From positions 1 through 64,000 of the forward strand of contig NZ_BMZF01000002.1 of NCBI RefSeq assembly GCF_014652655.1: a DNA stretch of 64,000 bases, written 5' to 3'. Positions 10,426 through 18,965 of the stretch are shown here, piece by piece. The translations under genes were made by a program, and so were the position numbers. The first letter of the stretch is position 1. Each line of letters begins with the position of its first letter. The notes below the pieces were generated by a model. That model searched no databases. It saw only the letters and a program-made list of their open reading frames with translations, and was not told the DNA's origin. The DNA comes from Paramylibacter ulvae (lineage in GTDB: Bacteria; Pseudomonadota; Alphaproteobacteria; Rhodobacterales; Rhodobacteraceae).

Positions 10426-11175
10426 ATGACAGCCTCAAAAAACACAACGCATTTTGGTTTTAAAACCGTGGATGAATCGGAAAAGGCGGGCATGGTGCAT
10501 GGCGTGTTTTCAAATGTTGCATCCAAATATGATGTGATGAACGATGCAATGTCACTGGGTATTCATCGTTTGTGGAAAAATGCGATGATGGATTGGCTTG
10601 CCCCACGTAATGGGCAAAAACTCTTGGATGTTGCAGGTGGTACGGGCGATATTTCGTTTCGGTTCCTAAAACGTGCGCCAAACGCACATGCCACCGTGTT
10701 TGATATGACCCAAAGTATGTTGGATGCTGGCCGCACCCGTGCCGAGGCCGCCGATATGGCCAATCATTTGGATTGGGTATGCGGTGATGCGATGGATCTC
10801 CCGTTTGATGACAATACTTTTGACGTTTACACAATCAGCTTTGGCATTCGAAACGTCACCCGTCCACAAGAAGCGATTAACGAGGCTTATCGTGTTCTCA
10901 AACCAGGTGGTCGGTTGATGGTGCTGGAATTTAGCCAAATTCCAAATCCTGCGATGCAATGGGCCTATGATCGTTATTCGTTCAACATCATTCCACCGAT
11001 GGGTAAAATCATCGCCAATGATGCGGACAGCTATCAATATCTGGTTGAAAGCATTCGTCAATTCCCCGACCAAGATACATTTTTGCAAATGATCCGCGAT
11101 GGCGGTTTTGAAAACGCGAAATATCGCAACCTGTCGCTTGGCATTGCCTGTTTGCATTCGGGGTGGAAAATTTAG
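10426..11175 (+). CDS. ubiE: bifunctional demethylmenaquinone/ubiquinone C-methyltransferase UbiE
   Basis: 249 residues, class I SAM-dependent methyltransferase of ubiquinone synthesis. The SAM motif I is [15 protein letters not shown] and the UbiE signatures [19 protein letters not shown] and [20 protein letters not shown] are both present. The ATG follows AAGAGAAAG. Its stop TAG (11173-11175) directly abuts the ubiB ATG, so the two genes are one operon. Confidence 0.97.
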   Translation: MTASKNTTHFGFKTVDESEKAGMVHGVFSNVASKYDVMNDAMSLGIHRLWKNAMMDWLAPRNGQKLLDVAGGTGDISFRFLKRAPNAHATVFDMTQSMLDAGRTRAEAADMANHLDWVCGDAMDLPFDDNTFDVYTISFGIRNVTRPQEAINEAYRVLKPGGRLMVLEFSQIPNPAMQWAYDRYSFNIIPPMGKIIANDADSYQYLVESIRQFPDQDTFLQMIRDGGFENAKYRNLSLGIACLHSGWKI

Positions 11176-12705
11176 ATGCGCGGCCCTCATAATATTTGGC
11201 GTCTAATCCGCACGGGTGCCACGTTTGAACGTACCGGTGCGATGAAAATCGTTTTGGAAAAACTGGATGTGCCGCCAAGCGTTCGCATTGCTGCACGTGT
11301 TCTGGGCTGGCCTTTTAAACCGCTGGGGCTGCGCGGGGATTTAAGCCAACCACCAATGTTGCGCGCCATCACGGCACTTGGCCCTGCCTACATAAAATTT
11401 GGGCAATTGATGTCCACGCGCCCTGATGTGGTGGGTGTTGAAATGGCCGACGAGCTGAAAGTGTTACAAGACAGCTTACCACCCTTTGCCCAATCGGCGG
11501 CCATTGCCGAAATCGAACATGAACTTGGCGCAAAACTGGATGATATTTACACCAACTTTTCCGAACCAATTGCCGCGGCTTCCATTGCCCAAGTGCATGA
11601 CGCCGTTTTGGCATCCAATGGTCAGCGCGTCGCGGTCAAGGTGTTGCGCCCAGATGTGGAACGCGCATTTCGCCGCGATATTGATGCGTTTTATTTTGGC
11701 GCTGGCATGGTTGAATTGCTCTCCCCTGCTTCGCGCCGCCTACGCCCCAAGGCCGTGATCGAACATTTTGATTCCGTGGTCGAAGGTGAACTTGATTTGC
11801 GCATGGAGGCATCGGCCGCCGCCGAATTCGCCGCCAATACCGAAAAAGACGATGGGTTTTATGTTCCAACCGTAAAATGGGAAGAATCCGGGCGCACTGT
11901 CATGACGCTTGATTGGGCAAATGGGATTTCCGTTGGCAATTTACCCGCAATGCAAGCATCTGGCGTCGATTTAAAAGAGTTCGGCGCACGCATCATTCAA
12001 ATGTTTTTGCGCCATGCGCTGCGTGATGGGTTTTTTCATGCCGACATGCATCAGGGCAATTTAAAACTAGCGCCCAATGGCGATTTGATCGCGCTTGATT
12101 TTGGCATCATGGGGCGCATCGATGAATACACTCGTCGCGTTTACGCGGAAATTCTCATGGGTTTTATTCGTAAGGATTATAAACGCGTTGCCGAGGTGCA
12201 TTTTGAGGCAGGGTATGTTCCCGCCGACCAAGACGTTGATGCATTCGCACAGGCATTGCGTTCCGTAGGCGAACCGATTTTTGGCCAAGGTGCAGAACAA
12301 ATTTCAATGGCAAAACTGTTGTCCCACCTGTTTGATGTGACCGAACGGTTTGGCATGGAAACGCGCACCGAATTAATTTTGCTTCAACGCACGATGGTTG
12401 TGGTTGAAGGTGTCGCACGATCATTGGATTCCGACCTTAATATCTGGACCGTCGCCCGCCCCGAGGTAGAAAATTACATCAAAGAACACCTTGGCCCACG
12501 CGCCATGGCAAAAGATTTGGCAAAAACAGCGCGGGTTCTCTCTCGCTTTGGTCCACGCCTGCCAGAAATTGTCGAGGGCATTTTGCAGCGAAATACACAG
12601 CCCGAACCAAAACCAGCAAAGCAAAGCAAGCGATCACAACTGTTATTATTCGCCGCGGGCGGGGCAACCGCCGTTATTTTCGCGTGGGTGTTACACCAAT
12701 TCTAG
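11176..12705 (+). CDS. ubiB: ubiquinone biosynthesis protein kinase-like UbiB
   Basis: 509 residues of the ABC1/ADCK atypical kinase family needed for early ubiquinone steps. The KxGQ motif is YIKFGQLMSTRPD, the A-rich loop is AAASIAQVHDA, invariant Lys is in VAVKVLRPDV, and the catalytic and metal loops are HADMHQGNL and ALDFGIMG. A hydrophobic C-terminal segment (about residues 490-507) is the membrane anchor. It starts directly after ubiE and its last 15 bases overlap the convergent kinase gene downstream. Confidence 0.96.
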   Translation: MRGPHNIWRLIRTGATFERTGAMKIVLEKLDVPPSVRIAARVLGWPFKPLGLRGDLSQPPMLRAITALGPAYIKFGQLMSTRPDVVGVEMADELKVLQDSLPPFAQSAAIAEIEHELGAKLDDIYTNFSEPIAAASIAQVHDAVLASNGQRVAVKVLRPDVERAFRRDIDAFYFGAGMVELLSPASRRLRPKAVIEHFDSVVEGELDLRMEASAAAEFAANTEKDDGFYVPTVKWEESGRTVMTLDWANGISVGNLPAMQASGVDLKEFGARIIQMFLRHALRDGFFHADMHQGNLKLAPNGDLIALDFGIMGRIDEYTRRVYAEILMGFIRKDYKRVAEVHFEAGYVPADQDVDAFAQALRSVGEPIFGQGAEQISMAKLLSHLFDVTERFGMETRTELILLQRTMVVVEGVARSLDSDLNIWTVARPEVENYIKEHLGPRAMAKDLAKTARVLSRFGPRLPEIVEGILQRNTQPEPKPAKQSKRSQLLLFAAGGATAVIFAWVLHQF

Positions 12706-13545
12706 CGCATCCAATTCCGCCTGCGCCGCATCGCCATAACCCGCATCACCATTTTGCGCACGCCACGCACAATATGCCGCCATACGCCAATGATACAGGG
12801 GGGCGAGCCGTTTATATCTGTCCACCTGCGCCGCATCAAACCCCGCCAAAAACGCCAACTGTTCATCAGCGCCCAGCGCAGATGAACCATAAATATGGTG
12901 CATGGCGGGTGACAAAAACATTGCCATATCCACAATTGGATCACCGATTGCGGGGCATTGCCAATCAATCAGACATAAACCTTTTTCTCCTTCGATCAGA
13001 TTAGCCGTAACAACATCCGTATGAATGAACCGTGCAGGAACCTCTTCCACGGATGCGATGCATGGTTGTTGGGCCAACAACCCGCTTGCAGTGGCTTTGT
13101 CCAACCGTTCCAAAATTCCGTTGGTCTGGGCAATAATTGTGTCCACACCGCCCGCGATATGGCGCAATATATTGGGTGGATTCACGCTATGAACCCGCCC
13201 CAATAATTCCGCTACACATCGCGCGTTGCGCTGCCAAATTTCGCCTTTGACATAAAAATACAACAACACCTGCCCAAGCGGCGTTTCAACAAATGCGTGT
13301 GGGCTCGGCGCGACACCAAGTCCATCAAGATGCTGTAAACACGCAAATTCTGCCGCTGGCGTATTCGCAAACAATGGATTGTCTTGACCGTGGTTATATA
13401 GTTTACAGACTAATTCACAACTCGCCCCACGCAGATGCCAAACATGGTTAGTACGCCCACCCGTTTGGATCTGCCATTTCATACCCGCGTCAATGACACC
13501 CTGTTGGGTTAAAAAATCATCCAAAATTTCAACAGCATTTTCCAT
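12691..13545 (-). CDS. aminoglycoside/choline phosphotransferase family protein
   Basis: 284 residues with the APH fold. The Brenner-type catalytic loop is HTDVVTANLI (HxDxxxxN) and the metal motif is LIDWQCPAIGDPIVDMAMFL. Such kinases phosphorylate choline, thiamine, sugars or drugs; the substrate is not readable here. The stop overlaps the end of ubiB by 15 bases in convergent orientation. The gene points away from the tRNA at 13623. Confidence 0.85.
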   Translation of the reverse strand: MENAVEILDDFLTQQGVIDAGMKWQIQTGGRTNHVWHLRGASCELVCKLYNHGQDNPLFANTPAAEFACLQHLDGLGVAPSPHAFVETPLGQVLLYFYVKGEIWQRNARCVAELLGRVHSVNPPNILRHIAGGVDTIIAQTNGILERLDKATASGLLAQQPCIASVEEVPARFIHTDVVTANLIEGEKGLCLIDWQCPAIGDPIVDMAMFLSPAMHHIYGSSALGADEQLAFLAGFDAAQVDRYKRLAPLYHWRMAAYCAWRAQNGDAGYGDAAQAELDALELV

Positions 13546-13622
13546 CCCTCGCTTGTAAAAGCGATACGCACCAACGACAAGCGGGTTGCAAATTTGTTTT
13601 TGATGTGGCTTTTGCAGTGCAT

Positions 13623-13699
13623 GGCCCCGTGGCTCAACTGGATAGAGCAGCCCCCTCCTAAGGGGCAGGTTGCAGGTTCGAATCCTGCCGGGGTCACCA
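13623..13699 (+). tRNA. tRNA-Arg (anticodon CCT)
   Basis: A 77-base cloverleaf with an encoded CCA end. The acceptor arms are GGCCCCG and CGGGGTC followed by A and CCA. The anticodon loop CTCCTAA sits on a GCCCC/GGGGC stem, and the T arm contains GGTTCGAATCC. It reads AGG codons. No integrase or repeated att site is visible beside it. Confidence 0.96.
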
Positions 13700-13780
13700 G
13701 AATTTCCAATTCCAAATTACATTCTAAGCAGATTATCGCGCTGCAACGCTTAACCAAGTAAATTTATCAAGTAATAATAT

Positions 13781-13804
13781 TGACTATTCCGATAAATTTA
13801 GTCA
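13781..13804. promoter_or_regulatory. candidate operator upstream of hemP
   Basis: TGACTA (13781-13786) and TAGTCA (13799-13804) form a perfect 6-bp inverted repeat with a 12-base spacer, 46 bases ahead of the hemP start. It does not match the Irr consensus. Half-sites resemble the larger inverted repeat at 15306-15339. A regulator of iron or haem is a guess from context. Confidence 0.35.
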
Positions 13805-13850
13805 GATAATGAAACCATCAACAACACAGATCGATAGGTGGGAAAATCTT

Positions 13851-14027
13851 ATGAGCGAACACGCGCAAAATTTGCAGTTAAAAGAAATACCGCTCGATCA
13901 AAGCAATGTCCCGACCTATGACGTTGACCAAGTGCTGGGCGATCTGAACACGGCACATCTTGTGCTTGATGGTCAGGTATATACGTTGCGCAAAACGCGG
14001 CAAAACAAGCTCATCTTAACCAAGTAG
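13851..14027 (+). CDS. hemP: hemin uptake protein HemP
   Basis: 58 residues. The C-terminal half AHLVLDGQVYTLRKTRQNKL followed by ILTK is the HemP signature (HxYxLRxTRxGKLILTK type). HemP-like proteins are small regulators or accessory factors of haem and iron uptake. The start is placed at the ATG at 13851 because AGGTGGG lies 8 bases upstream and HemP proteins are about this size; an upstream ATG at 13809 lacks a ribosome site. It is 10 bases before the DUF1289 gene. Confidence 0.88.
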   Translation: MSEHAQNLQLKEIPLDQSNVPTYDVDQVLGDLNTAHLVLDGQVYTLRKTRQNKLILTK

Positions 14028-14037
14028 GCTATTAATA

Positions 14038-14280
14038 ATGCCAAAGGTACCTTCGCCCTGTGTCGATGTTTGTAAATACAAACGCCAAGGACACTGTATT
14101 GCTTGTTCAATGACCAAAGCGCAAAAATCGCTGCTTAAAAATCTTAAAAAGCCCAAACACCAAATTGCGTTTATTGAAATGTTGGTTGTGCAGCAAACCC
14201 AATTGGGGCAATTCTCTCACTGGCGCGAAGCCTATGATAAGAAGTGCCGCAAAAAGGGTTCGCCAAATCCGCTAGCCTAG
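14038..14280 (+). CDS. DUF1289 family cysteine-rich protein
   Basis: 80 residues. The N-terminus has SPCVDVCKYKRQGHCIACSM, the four-Cys pattern of DUF1289 that probably binds metal or an iron-sulfur centre, followed by SHWREAYDKKC. The function is not known. It follows hemP by 10 bases, and its stop overlaps the convergent dps end by 9 bases. Confidence 0.88.
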   Translation: MPKVPSPCVDVCKYKRQGHCIACSMTKAQKSLLKNLKKPKHQIAFIEMLVVQQTQLGQFSHWREAYDKKCRKKGSPNPLA

Positions 14281-14742
14281 GTGTGAACGCAAAAACCAGG
14301 CGAATTTTTCATGTGTTTGACCACGTGCGATACACAAATCTTCTGTGAGCGTGTCACCTGCTTCGGCTGCGATTTGCCCCGCACCACCGATGGTTGCGGC
14401 CAAGGTTTCTTGGGCATCCAACATCATTTTGATCATTTCAACATCTGATGCTTTGCCCGACTGTTCGCTCACTTTGGATCGTTCGATCATGCCGGCAAGT
14501 GTTCCTTCGGCATATTCACCAAGCGCACGAATGCGTTCTGCCAAATCGTCTTGGGCGACAAAGTGATCTTCGTACATTTTTTGAAACAGATCATGCAATG
14601 GACCAAAGGCCATGCCTTTGACGTTCCAATGGAAATTCTGTGCTAACATTGTTGTCACACAAGTTTCAGCGACGCATTGATTAAGCGCCTCTGCGATTGC
14701 TTGTTTCGCTGATGAATTCAGTGCTGTTGCTGTTTGTGCCAT
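14272..14742 (-). CDS. dps: Dps-type ferritin-like DNA-protection protein
   Basis: 156 residues with the Dps four-helix ferritin core. The ferroxidase ligands fall in AQNFHWNVKGMAFGPLHDLFQ and the second helix YEDHFVAQDDLAERIRALG. It would oxidise and store Fe2+ with peroxide and protect DNA. The ATG at 14742 is chosen over an upstream start at 14814, because the family begins close to MAQTATALN and the promoter elements lie between the two. A promoter and a perfect Irr-type box lie just upstream. It converges on the hemP-DUF1289 pair. Confidence 0.93.
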   Translation of the reverse strand: MAQTATALNSSAKQAIAEALNQCVAETCVTTMLAQNFHWNVKGMAFGPLHDLFQKMYEDHFVAQDDLAERIRALGEYAEGTLAGMIERSKVSEQSGKASDVEMIKMMLDAQETLAATIGGAGQIAAEAGDTLTEDLCIARGQTHEKFAWFLRSHLG

Positions 14743-14804
14743 TCTGATTATCCCAAATTTTTGTGAAAATAGGTGGCTGGCGTTTGGCTGGCTTCCTTCT
14801 GGCA

Positions 14805-14833
14805 ACCATACCAAAGCAAAATCAAATGTCCAA
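14805..14833 (-). promoter_or_regulatory. probable sigma70-type promoter of dps
   Basis: Read leftward, TTGGAC (14828-14833) and TATGGT (14805-14810) are separated by exactly 17 bases. The transcript would start near 14798, giving a leader of about 55 bases before the dps ATG. This supports the downstream start choice. Confidence 0.55.
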
Positions 14834-14837
14834 TGTT

Positions 14838-14854
14838 TTTAGAATGATTCTAAA
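14838..14854. promoter_or_regulatory. Irr-type iron control element (ICE) at dps
   Basis: TTTAGAATGATTCTAAA is a perfect 8-bp inverted repeat around one base and matches the established alphaproteobacterial Irr consensus (TTTAGAA-TTCTAAA). It sits immediately upstream of the dps -35 element and covers the stop codon of the upstream gene. The location, centred near -48, leaves activation or repression open. Confidence 0.75.
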
Positions 14855-15278
14855 CTTGAGTTAAACACTCGGACACTTTTTCTATCAAAAACGCCATAGA
14901 ACGCTGATAAGGTTGCGCCACGCGACGCGCGATCAAAAACCGTACCGATCCGTAATCCTTGTCCCTCAAACCACAAACACAACGCAGCAACCAAGATTCA
15001 TCAAATGACAATTCTTCTGAACTTGGTGACAAAAACACAGGCGTTTTATTCAACCCTTGATACATGGTGCGCAGCAATGCTTCGATCACGATATCATGGT
15101 TTTGCCCATCTACATTCATGACCAATCGACATGCCTCAAACATATCAAGCCGCGCAGAGCTACGACAGCGCATTGCGGTTAACCGCAGCTTGTTAAGGAA
15201 CGCGAGTTCATCGCCCGCAAAACCATGTTCAACGATTTCGCGTGCAACGGGTTGTTCGTATTTCAACAAAGCAGACAT
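14850..15278 (-). CDS. unknown protein next to dps
   Basis: 142 residues, predicted soluble and mainly helical, with no signal peptide or membrane segment. I do not recognise the family. Four Cys are scattered, two of them in the stretch LLRCVCGLRD, which might bind metal. Its stop codon lies inside the Irr box that precedes dps, and a 34-bp hairpin-like inverted repeat stands 28 bases upstream of its start. Position suggests, but does not prove, a role in iron or redox response. Confidence 0.7.
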   Translation of the reverse strand: MSALLKYEQPVAREIVEHGFAGDELAFLNKLRLTAMRCRSSARLDMFEACRLVMNVDGQNHDIVIEALLRTMYQGLNKTPVFLSPSSEELSFDESWLLRCVCGLRDKDYGSVRFLIARRVAQPYQRSMAFLIEKVSECLTQV

Positions 15279-15305
15279 TATGGATTCTTACCGATTTCAA
15301 TAATT

Positions 15306-15339
15306 CCTGAGTATATTTATCAGATATAAAATACTCAGG
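15306..15339. promoter_or_regulatory. large inverted repeat between divergent genes
   Basis: CCTGAGTAT (15306-15314) pairs with ATACTCAGG (15331-15339), and inside it TTTAT (15316-15320) pairs with ATAAA (15326-15330), so nearly the whole 34 bases form a hairpin with a 5-base loop. No T tract follows, and it lies between two divergent starts, so an operator or leader structure is likelier than a terminator. Confidence 0.55.
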
Positions 15340-15472
15340 CAATAGGCGAAAAAACCACACCCTCGCAAGCCATATCAGGCTGGAACAGGTTCATATCCAT
15401 TCACAAATGCATATCGCTTTGTTTCTGATTTTGCTCACGTTAAGATGGCATCAAAACAAGGAACCAAGCGGC

Positions 15473-17350
15473 ATGGATATTTTCCTACTACAAGCAACTA
15501 TTTACCTCGCTGCGGCATGTATCGCGGTGCCACTGGCAAAACGTGCCGGGCTTGGTTCGGTCTTGGGGTATTTGATTGCTGGCGTTTTAATCGGCCCCGT
15601 GCTCGGCCTTGTTGGATCGGAAACGCAGGATTTGCAACATTTCGCTGAATTTGGCGTTGTGATGATGTTGTTTGTAGTTGGTCTGGAATTGGAACCACGC
15701 GCATTATGGGATATGCGCCACAGATTGATCGGGTTGGGTGGGTTACAAGTGGCGTTAACCACGCTTTCAATTATGGGCGCATGTCTCGCGCTTGGGCAGG
15801 TTTGGTCGATCAGCCTTGCCATTGGTTTAACATTTTCATTGTCGTCCACCGCGATTGTTGTGCAAACACTGAATGAAAAATCATTGATGAATGCCAAGGG
15901 TGGGCGTTCTGCGTTTTCTGTATTGCTGTCCCAAGATATCGCAGTGATCCCGATGTTGGCATTGGTGCCACTGCTGGCGCTCCCAGATTTGCACAATGCG
16001 GGTACACATGGTGGTGATCATGGTGGCGCGCTAAGCCTAACCGATGGTTTGCCCGCATGGGGCGTTACACTTGTCACCATCGGCGCCGTGATTGCGGTGA
16101 TCTTGATGGGCATCTATTTAACCCGCCCCGTATTTCGGTTCATTGCAAAGGCACATTTGCGCGAAATGTTCACCGCAATTGCATTGCTGTTGGTGGTTGG
16201 CATTGCGTTGTTAATGACAACGGTTGGGCTATCTGCAGCGCTTGGTACATTTTTGGCCGGCGTCGTTCTGGCCAATAGTGAATTTCGCCACGAGTTGGAA
16301 AGCGATGTTGAACCGTTCAAGGGATTATTGCTCGGCCTGTTTTTTATCACCGTGGGTGCGGGGATTAATTTCACGCTGTTGTTTGGGAATTTCTTTGCCA
16401 TCATTGGTATGACACTTGGCGTGATGTTGATCAAAGGTGCGGTGTTATATGTGCTCGCCGTTCTGTTCAAAATCAGAGGCCGTGATCGATTGCTATTTGC
16501 ACTGTCACTGGCACAGGCGGGTGAGTTTGGATTTGTCATGCTATCCACCACGGTGATGAACAATGTCATCCCAACTGAATTGTCACAAACCCTGTCCTTG
16601 ATCGTCGCGCTCTCGATGTTGTTCACACCGCTGTTGTTTATCCTGTTTGATAAATTGGCCGTACACAAATCAACCAGCCACGCACCAGAACAGGATGAAA
16701 TTGACGAGCAAGGCACAGTGATTATCGTCGGCATTGGCCGCTTTGGCCAAGTAATCAATCGTATGGCGCTGGCTGCTGGTATTAAAACCGTGGTGATTGA
16801 CCATCATATTGATCAAATCGATAATATGCGCCGCTTTGGTGTGAAAGGATATTTTGGCGATCCAAGCCGCCCTGAATTAATGCACGCCGCAGGCCTTCCC
16901 GAGGCAAAGATTTTGATCGTTGCAGTTGATGATAAAAAGGCCGCAGTCAATTTGGTGAAACACGCGAAAAAGGTAAACCCCAACGTGCATATCATCGCAC
17001 GGGCATACGATCGAAATCACGTTTATGAATTGTATCAAGCGGGCGCAAATGACATCGTGCGCGAAACATTCGACAGCGCCATTCGTGCTAGCAAATATAT
17101 GTTGGAACAAATGGACTGGGCGCCGTTTGATATCGATATGGCCGCAGAAAGCTTCGTCAAATCAGATCGTAGCGCATTGGCCGAATTGGCGGAACTGTGG
17201 GATCCCAATATTCCACCCGAAAAAAACAAGGCCTATATCGAACGCGCCATTGAAATTAATTCTGATTTTCACACGGGGTTCTTGGCCAATTTGGCGAAAT
17301 TTGTTGAACCAAAACGCGATGATGAAACGGACCCTAAAGCATCCGAATAA
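15473..17350 (+). CDS. KefB/KefC-type monovalent cation:proton antiporter
   Basis: 625 residues. About 12 membrane segments of the CPA2 antiporter domain fill residues 1-390. After a linker follows a TrkA-N (RCK) domain from about residue 415, with the nucleotide-binding loop GIGRFGQ and Asp at the end of the next strand (VVIDHH). It would exchange K+ or Na+ for protons under NAD(H) or glutathione-adduct control. The start at 15473 is chosen because AAGGAA lies 9 bases upstream and the longer frame would add a poor N-terminus. Its end overlaps the convergent regulator by 17 bases. Confidence 0.92.
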   Translation: MDIFLLQATIYLAAACIAVPLAKRAGLGSVLGYLIAGVLIGPVLGLVGSETQDLQHFAEFGVVMMLFVVGLELEPRALWDMRHRLIGLGGLQVALTTLSIMGACLALGQVWSISLAIGLTFSLSSTAIVVQTLNEKSLMNAKGGRSAFSVLLSQDIAVIPMLALVPLLALPDLHNAGTHGGDHGGALSLTDGLPAWGVTLVTIGAVIAVILMGIYLTRPVFRFIAKAHLREMFTAIALLLVVGIALLMTTVGLSAALGTFLAGVVLANSEFRHELESDVEPFKGLLLGLFFITVGAGINFTLLFGNFFAIIGMTLGVMLIKGAVLYVLAVLFKIRGRDRLLFALSLAQAGEFGFVMLSTTVMNNVIPTELSQTLSLIVALSMLFTPLLFILFDKLAVHKSTSHAPEQDEIDEQGTVIIVGIGRFGQVINRMALAAGIKTVVIDHHIDQIDNMRRFGVKGYFGDPSRPELMHAAGLPEAKILIVAVDDKKAAVNLVKHAKKVNPNVHIIARAYDRNHVYELYQAGANDIVRETFDSAIRASKYMLEQMDWAPFDIDMAAESFVKSDRSALAELAELWDPNIPPEKNKAYIERAIEINSDFHTGFLANLAKFVEPKRDDETDPKASE

Positions 17351-18029
17351 CATCTTTGTCGATGGACAGGATGTAACCCTTACGGCTGATGTTTTTGATC
17401 AATAACTGACTTACGATTTGGTTGCCCAAATGATCGCGCAACCGTTTGATGCGCGTTGCACCCGATGCCTCGTCGCAATCAATGCTGTTTTTACCGGTGA
17501 TCATTGCCTCCATATCGGCACCTGTCATCACCTCGTCATCCAGACGCGCTTCGCACAACACAGATAGCGTTTCACATGCCGCCTCGGTCAATTCAAATTC
17601 CATATTGTTGATATAAACAACCTGTTCTTCGCGATTGATGATCAGGCTGTTGATCATAATGCCAGAACGTTCAATTTCGGATACGCGTCGCGCCAACCCG
17701 TAATTGTTTAGCAAAAAATACAATGCGGCCAGCAATAATGCTGATGCCAAAACCAACAGAACGAAAATGATAAAACGATATCCTTGCAACACATCTGCAA
17801 ACGCCGTGCCAGATTGCGCCAACACCTCTAACAATTTCACCGATTCCGTGGTGGTCAGCGCATCGTTTTGCACAAATATCTGTTCCACCCGATCATTAAA
17901 TGCATTCGCATCTGGCAGGCTGATGAATAATATCAGCGATGCGACAAACAATAAACCAATCACGATACCGCTGCCAATCAGCGCAATGCCCTTGGGCGAT
18001 TTAGTATTTAAGAAAATATTCACCCGCAT
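17334..18029 (-). CDS. membrane-anchored winged-helix regulator (ToxR-like layout)
   Basis: About 231 residues. Two hydrophobic segments (roughly residues 15-40 and 83-107) flank a loop of about 45 residues that should be periplasmic. The C-terminal 110 residues look like an OmpR/PhoB winged helix: a beta-strand pair (QVVYINNMEFELTEAACETL), then a recognition region with RIKRLRDHLGNQI and the wing KNISRKGYILS. No receiver domain is present. It would sense an envelope signal and bind DNA from the membrane; targets unknown. The start overlaps the upstream secreted-protein gene. The ATG at 18029 or a GTG at 18023 (AAAGG 6 bases upstream) are both plausible. Confidence 0.72.
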   Translation of the reverse strand: MRVNIFLNTKSPKGIALIGSGIVIGLLFVASLILFISLPDANAFNDRVEQIFVQNDALTTTESVKLLEVLAQSGTAFADVLQGYRFIIFVLLVLASALLLAALYFLLNNYGLARRVSEIERSGIMINSLIINREEQVVYINNMEFELTEAACETLSVLCEARLDDEVMTGADMEAMITGKNSIDCDEASGATRIKRLRDHLGNQIVSQLLIKNISRKGYILSIDKDVIRML

Positions 18030-18303
18030 CCTTTCGCCGTGGGCCAAGCCCTGATTCATCAAATGTGGACATCACACGCAATACCGTCCAACCGTCGCGT
18101 GCCACACGATTTTCAATCGTACGTTTCGCAGCATTTGGATTACCGCACAGATTGTCCGACAGTTCAATAACGCCGTAATGAAGACGCAAATCTTCGCCTG
18201 CGCGTTTCGCTTTGTAATCGGCATAACAGGCCGCAGATGCTGCCATTGGTGCCATCAGGGCGATGCTTGTTGCGATCGCGATTATAGATGTTTTGTATTT
18301 CAT
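18001..18303 (-). CDS. small secreted protein, function unknown
   Basis: 100 residues with a clear Sec signal peptide (MKYKTSIIAIATSIALMAPM then ASA, cleavage near residue 24). The mature part has two Cys, in ACYADYK and NLCGNPN, that could form a disulfide. It ends EYFLKY. I do not recognise the family. The ATG at 18303 is chosen for the signal peptide; an ATG at 18321 is possible. Its 3' end overlaps the start of the membrane regulator, so they may be a functional pair. Confidence 0.72.
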   Translation of the reverse strand: MKYKTSIIAIATSIALMAPMAASAACYADYKAKRAGEDLRLHYGVIELSDNLCGNPNAAKRTIENRVARDGWTVLRVMSTFDESGLGPRRKDAGEYFLKY

Positions 18304-18481
18304 ACCCAACAGGTGGCGCATTTTGATCCGTTATTCAATAACGCGTGCAAATTTGGGGTGTGATATCCGATAACACGTGACCGTAATTGCCTGACATCCT
18401 GCTTTGCCCAACATTTATCACAACAGCGCAATACCCGTTGCGTTGCATTGAAACCGAGCAGGTAAATCGAAAGGAAACGAT

Positions 18482-18883
18482 ATGACTTTTAAATCATTCA
18501 TCACCGCAGGCATCATCGCCGCTATTGCAACCACCACTGCAGGAAGTGCCGCACGCGCCGCGAGTGATTCTGAAAAACTAGCTGCATTTTTGGTGGGTGC
18601 TGGTGTGCTTGCAGTGATCGCGAAAAAATCACGCGACGATAAACAAGCGGCGCCAGTATATCGGAATAATCACACGGCGACACCACACAGATATCCAACC
18701 ACGCCGCGATACACACATCAACGCCCGCAAAAACCAGGATATTATCACCCAGGAAATCGCTCCGGTTGTGAATATCATGTTCATGGGCGCAACTCGCGAC
18801 ATGTGAAAAACTTTGGCCACAAACATGATTGTCGCAATGGTGCTGAACACGGCTTTCGCAAAGCACACGGACATAAACGCTAA
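18482..18883 (+). CDS. secreted His-rich protein, function unknown
   Basis: 133 residues. Signal peptide at residues 1-26 (cleavage after ARA), a short hydrophobic stretch (LAAFLVGAGVLAVIA), then a low-complexity tail rich in His, Arg, Pro and Tyr, with about 20 His and two Cys. AAAGGAAAC before the ATG is a good ribosome site. Metal binding in the periplasm is an inference from composition only. Confidence 0.75.
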   Translation: MTFKSFITAGIIAAIATTTAGSAARAASDSEKLAAFLVGAGVLAVIAKKSRDDKQAAPVYRNNHTATPHRYPTTPRYTHQRPQKPGYYHPGNRSGCEYHVHGRNSRHVKNFGHKHDCRNGAEHGFRKAHGHKR

Positions 18884-18965
18884 TCACAGGCAGACTATAC
18901 AGGCAAATGGGGCGTCACATTTGGCGCCCCTATCCTTATCACGCATTTCACGCTATGCGGATTTC

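Noticed and set aside
13623-13699. tRNA-Arg as integration site of a mobile element
   Set aside because: No integrase, no duplicated tRNA end, and neighbours are core genes.
13809-13850. Upstream ATG for hemP
   Set aside because: No ribosome site, and it would lie almost on the inverted repeat; the ATG at 13851 has AGGTGGG.
15407-15472. 22-residue N-terminal extension of the KefB/C antiporter
   Set aside because: No ribosome site and unlike family N-termini; the ATG at 15473 has AAGGAA.
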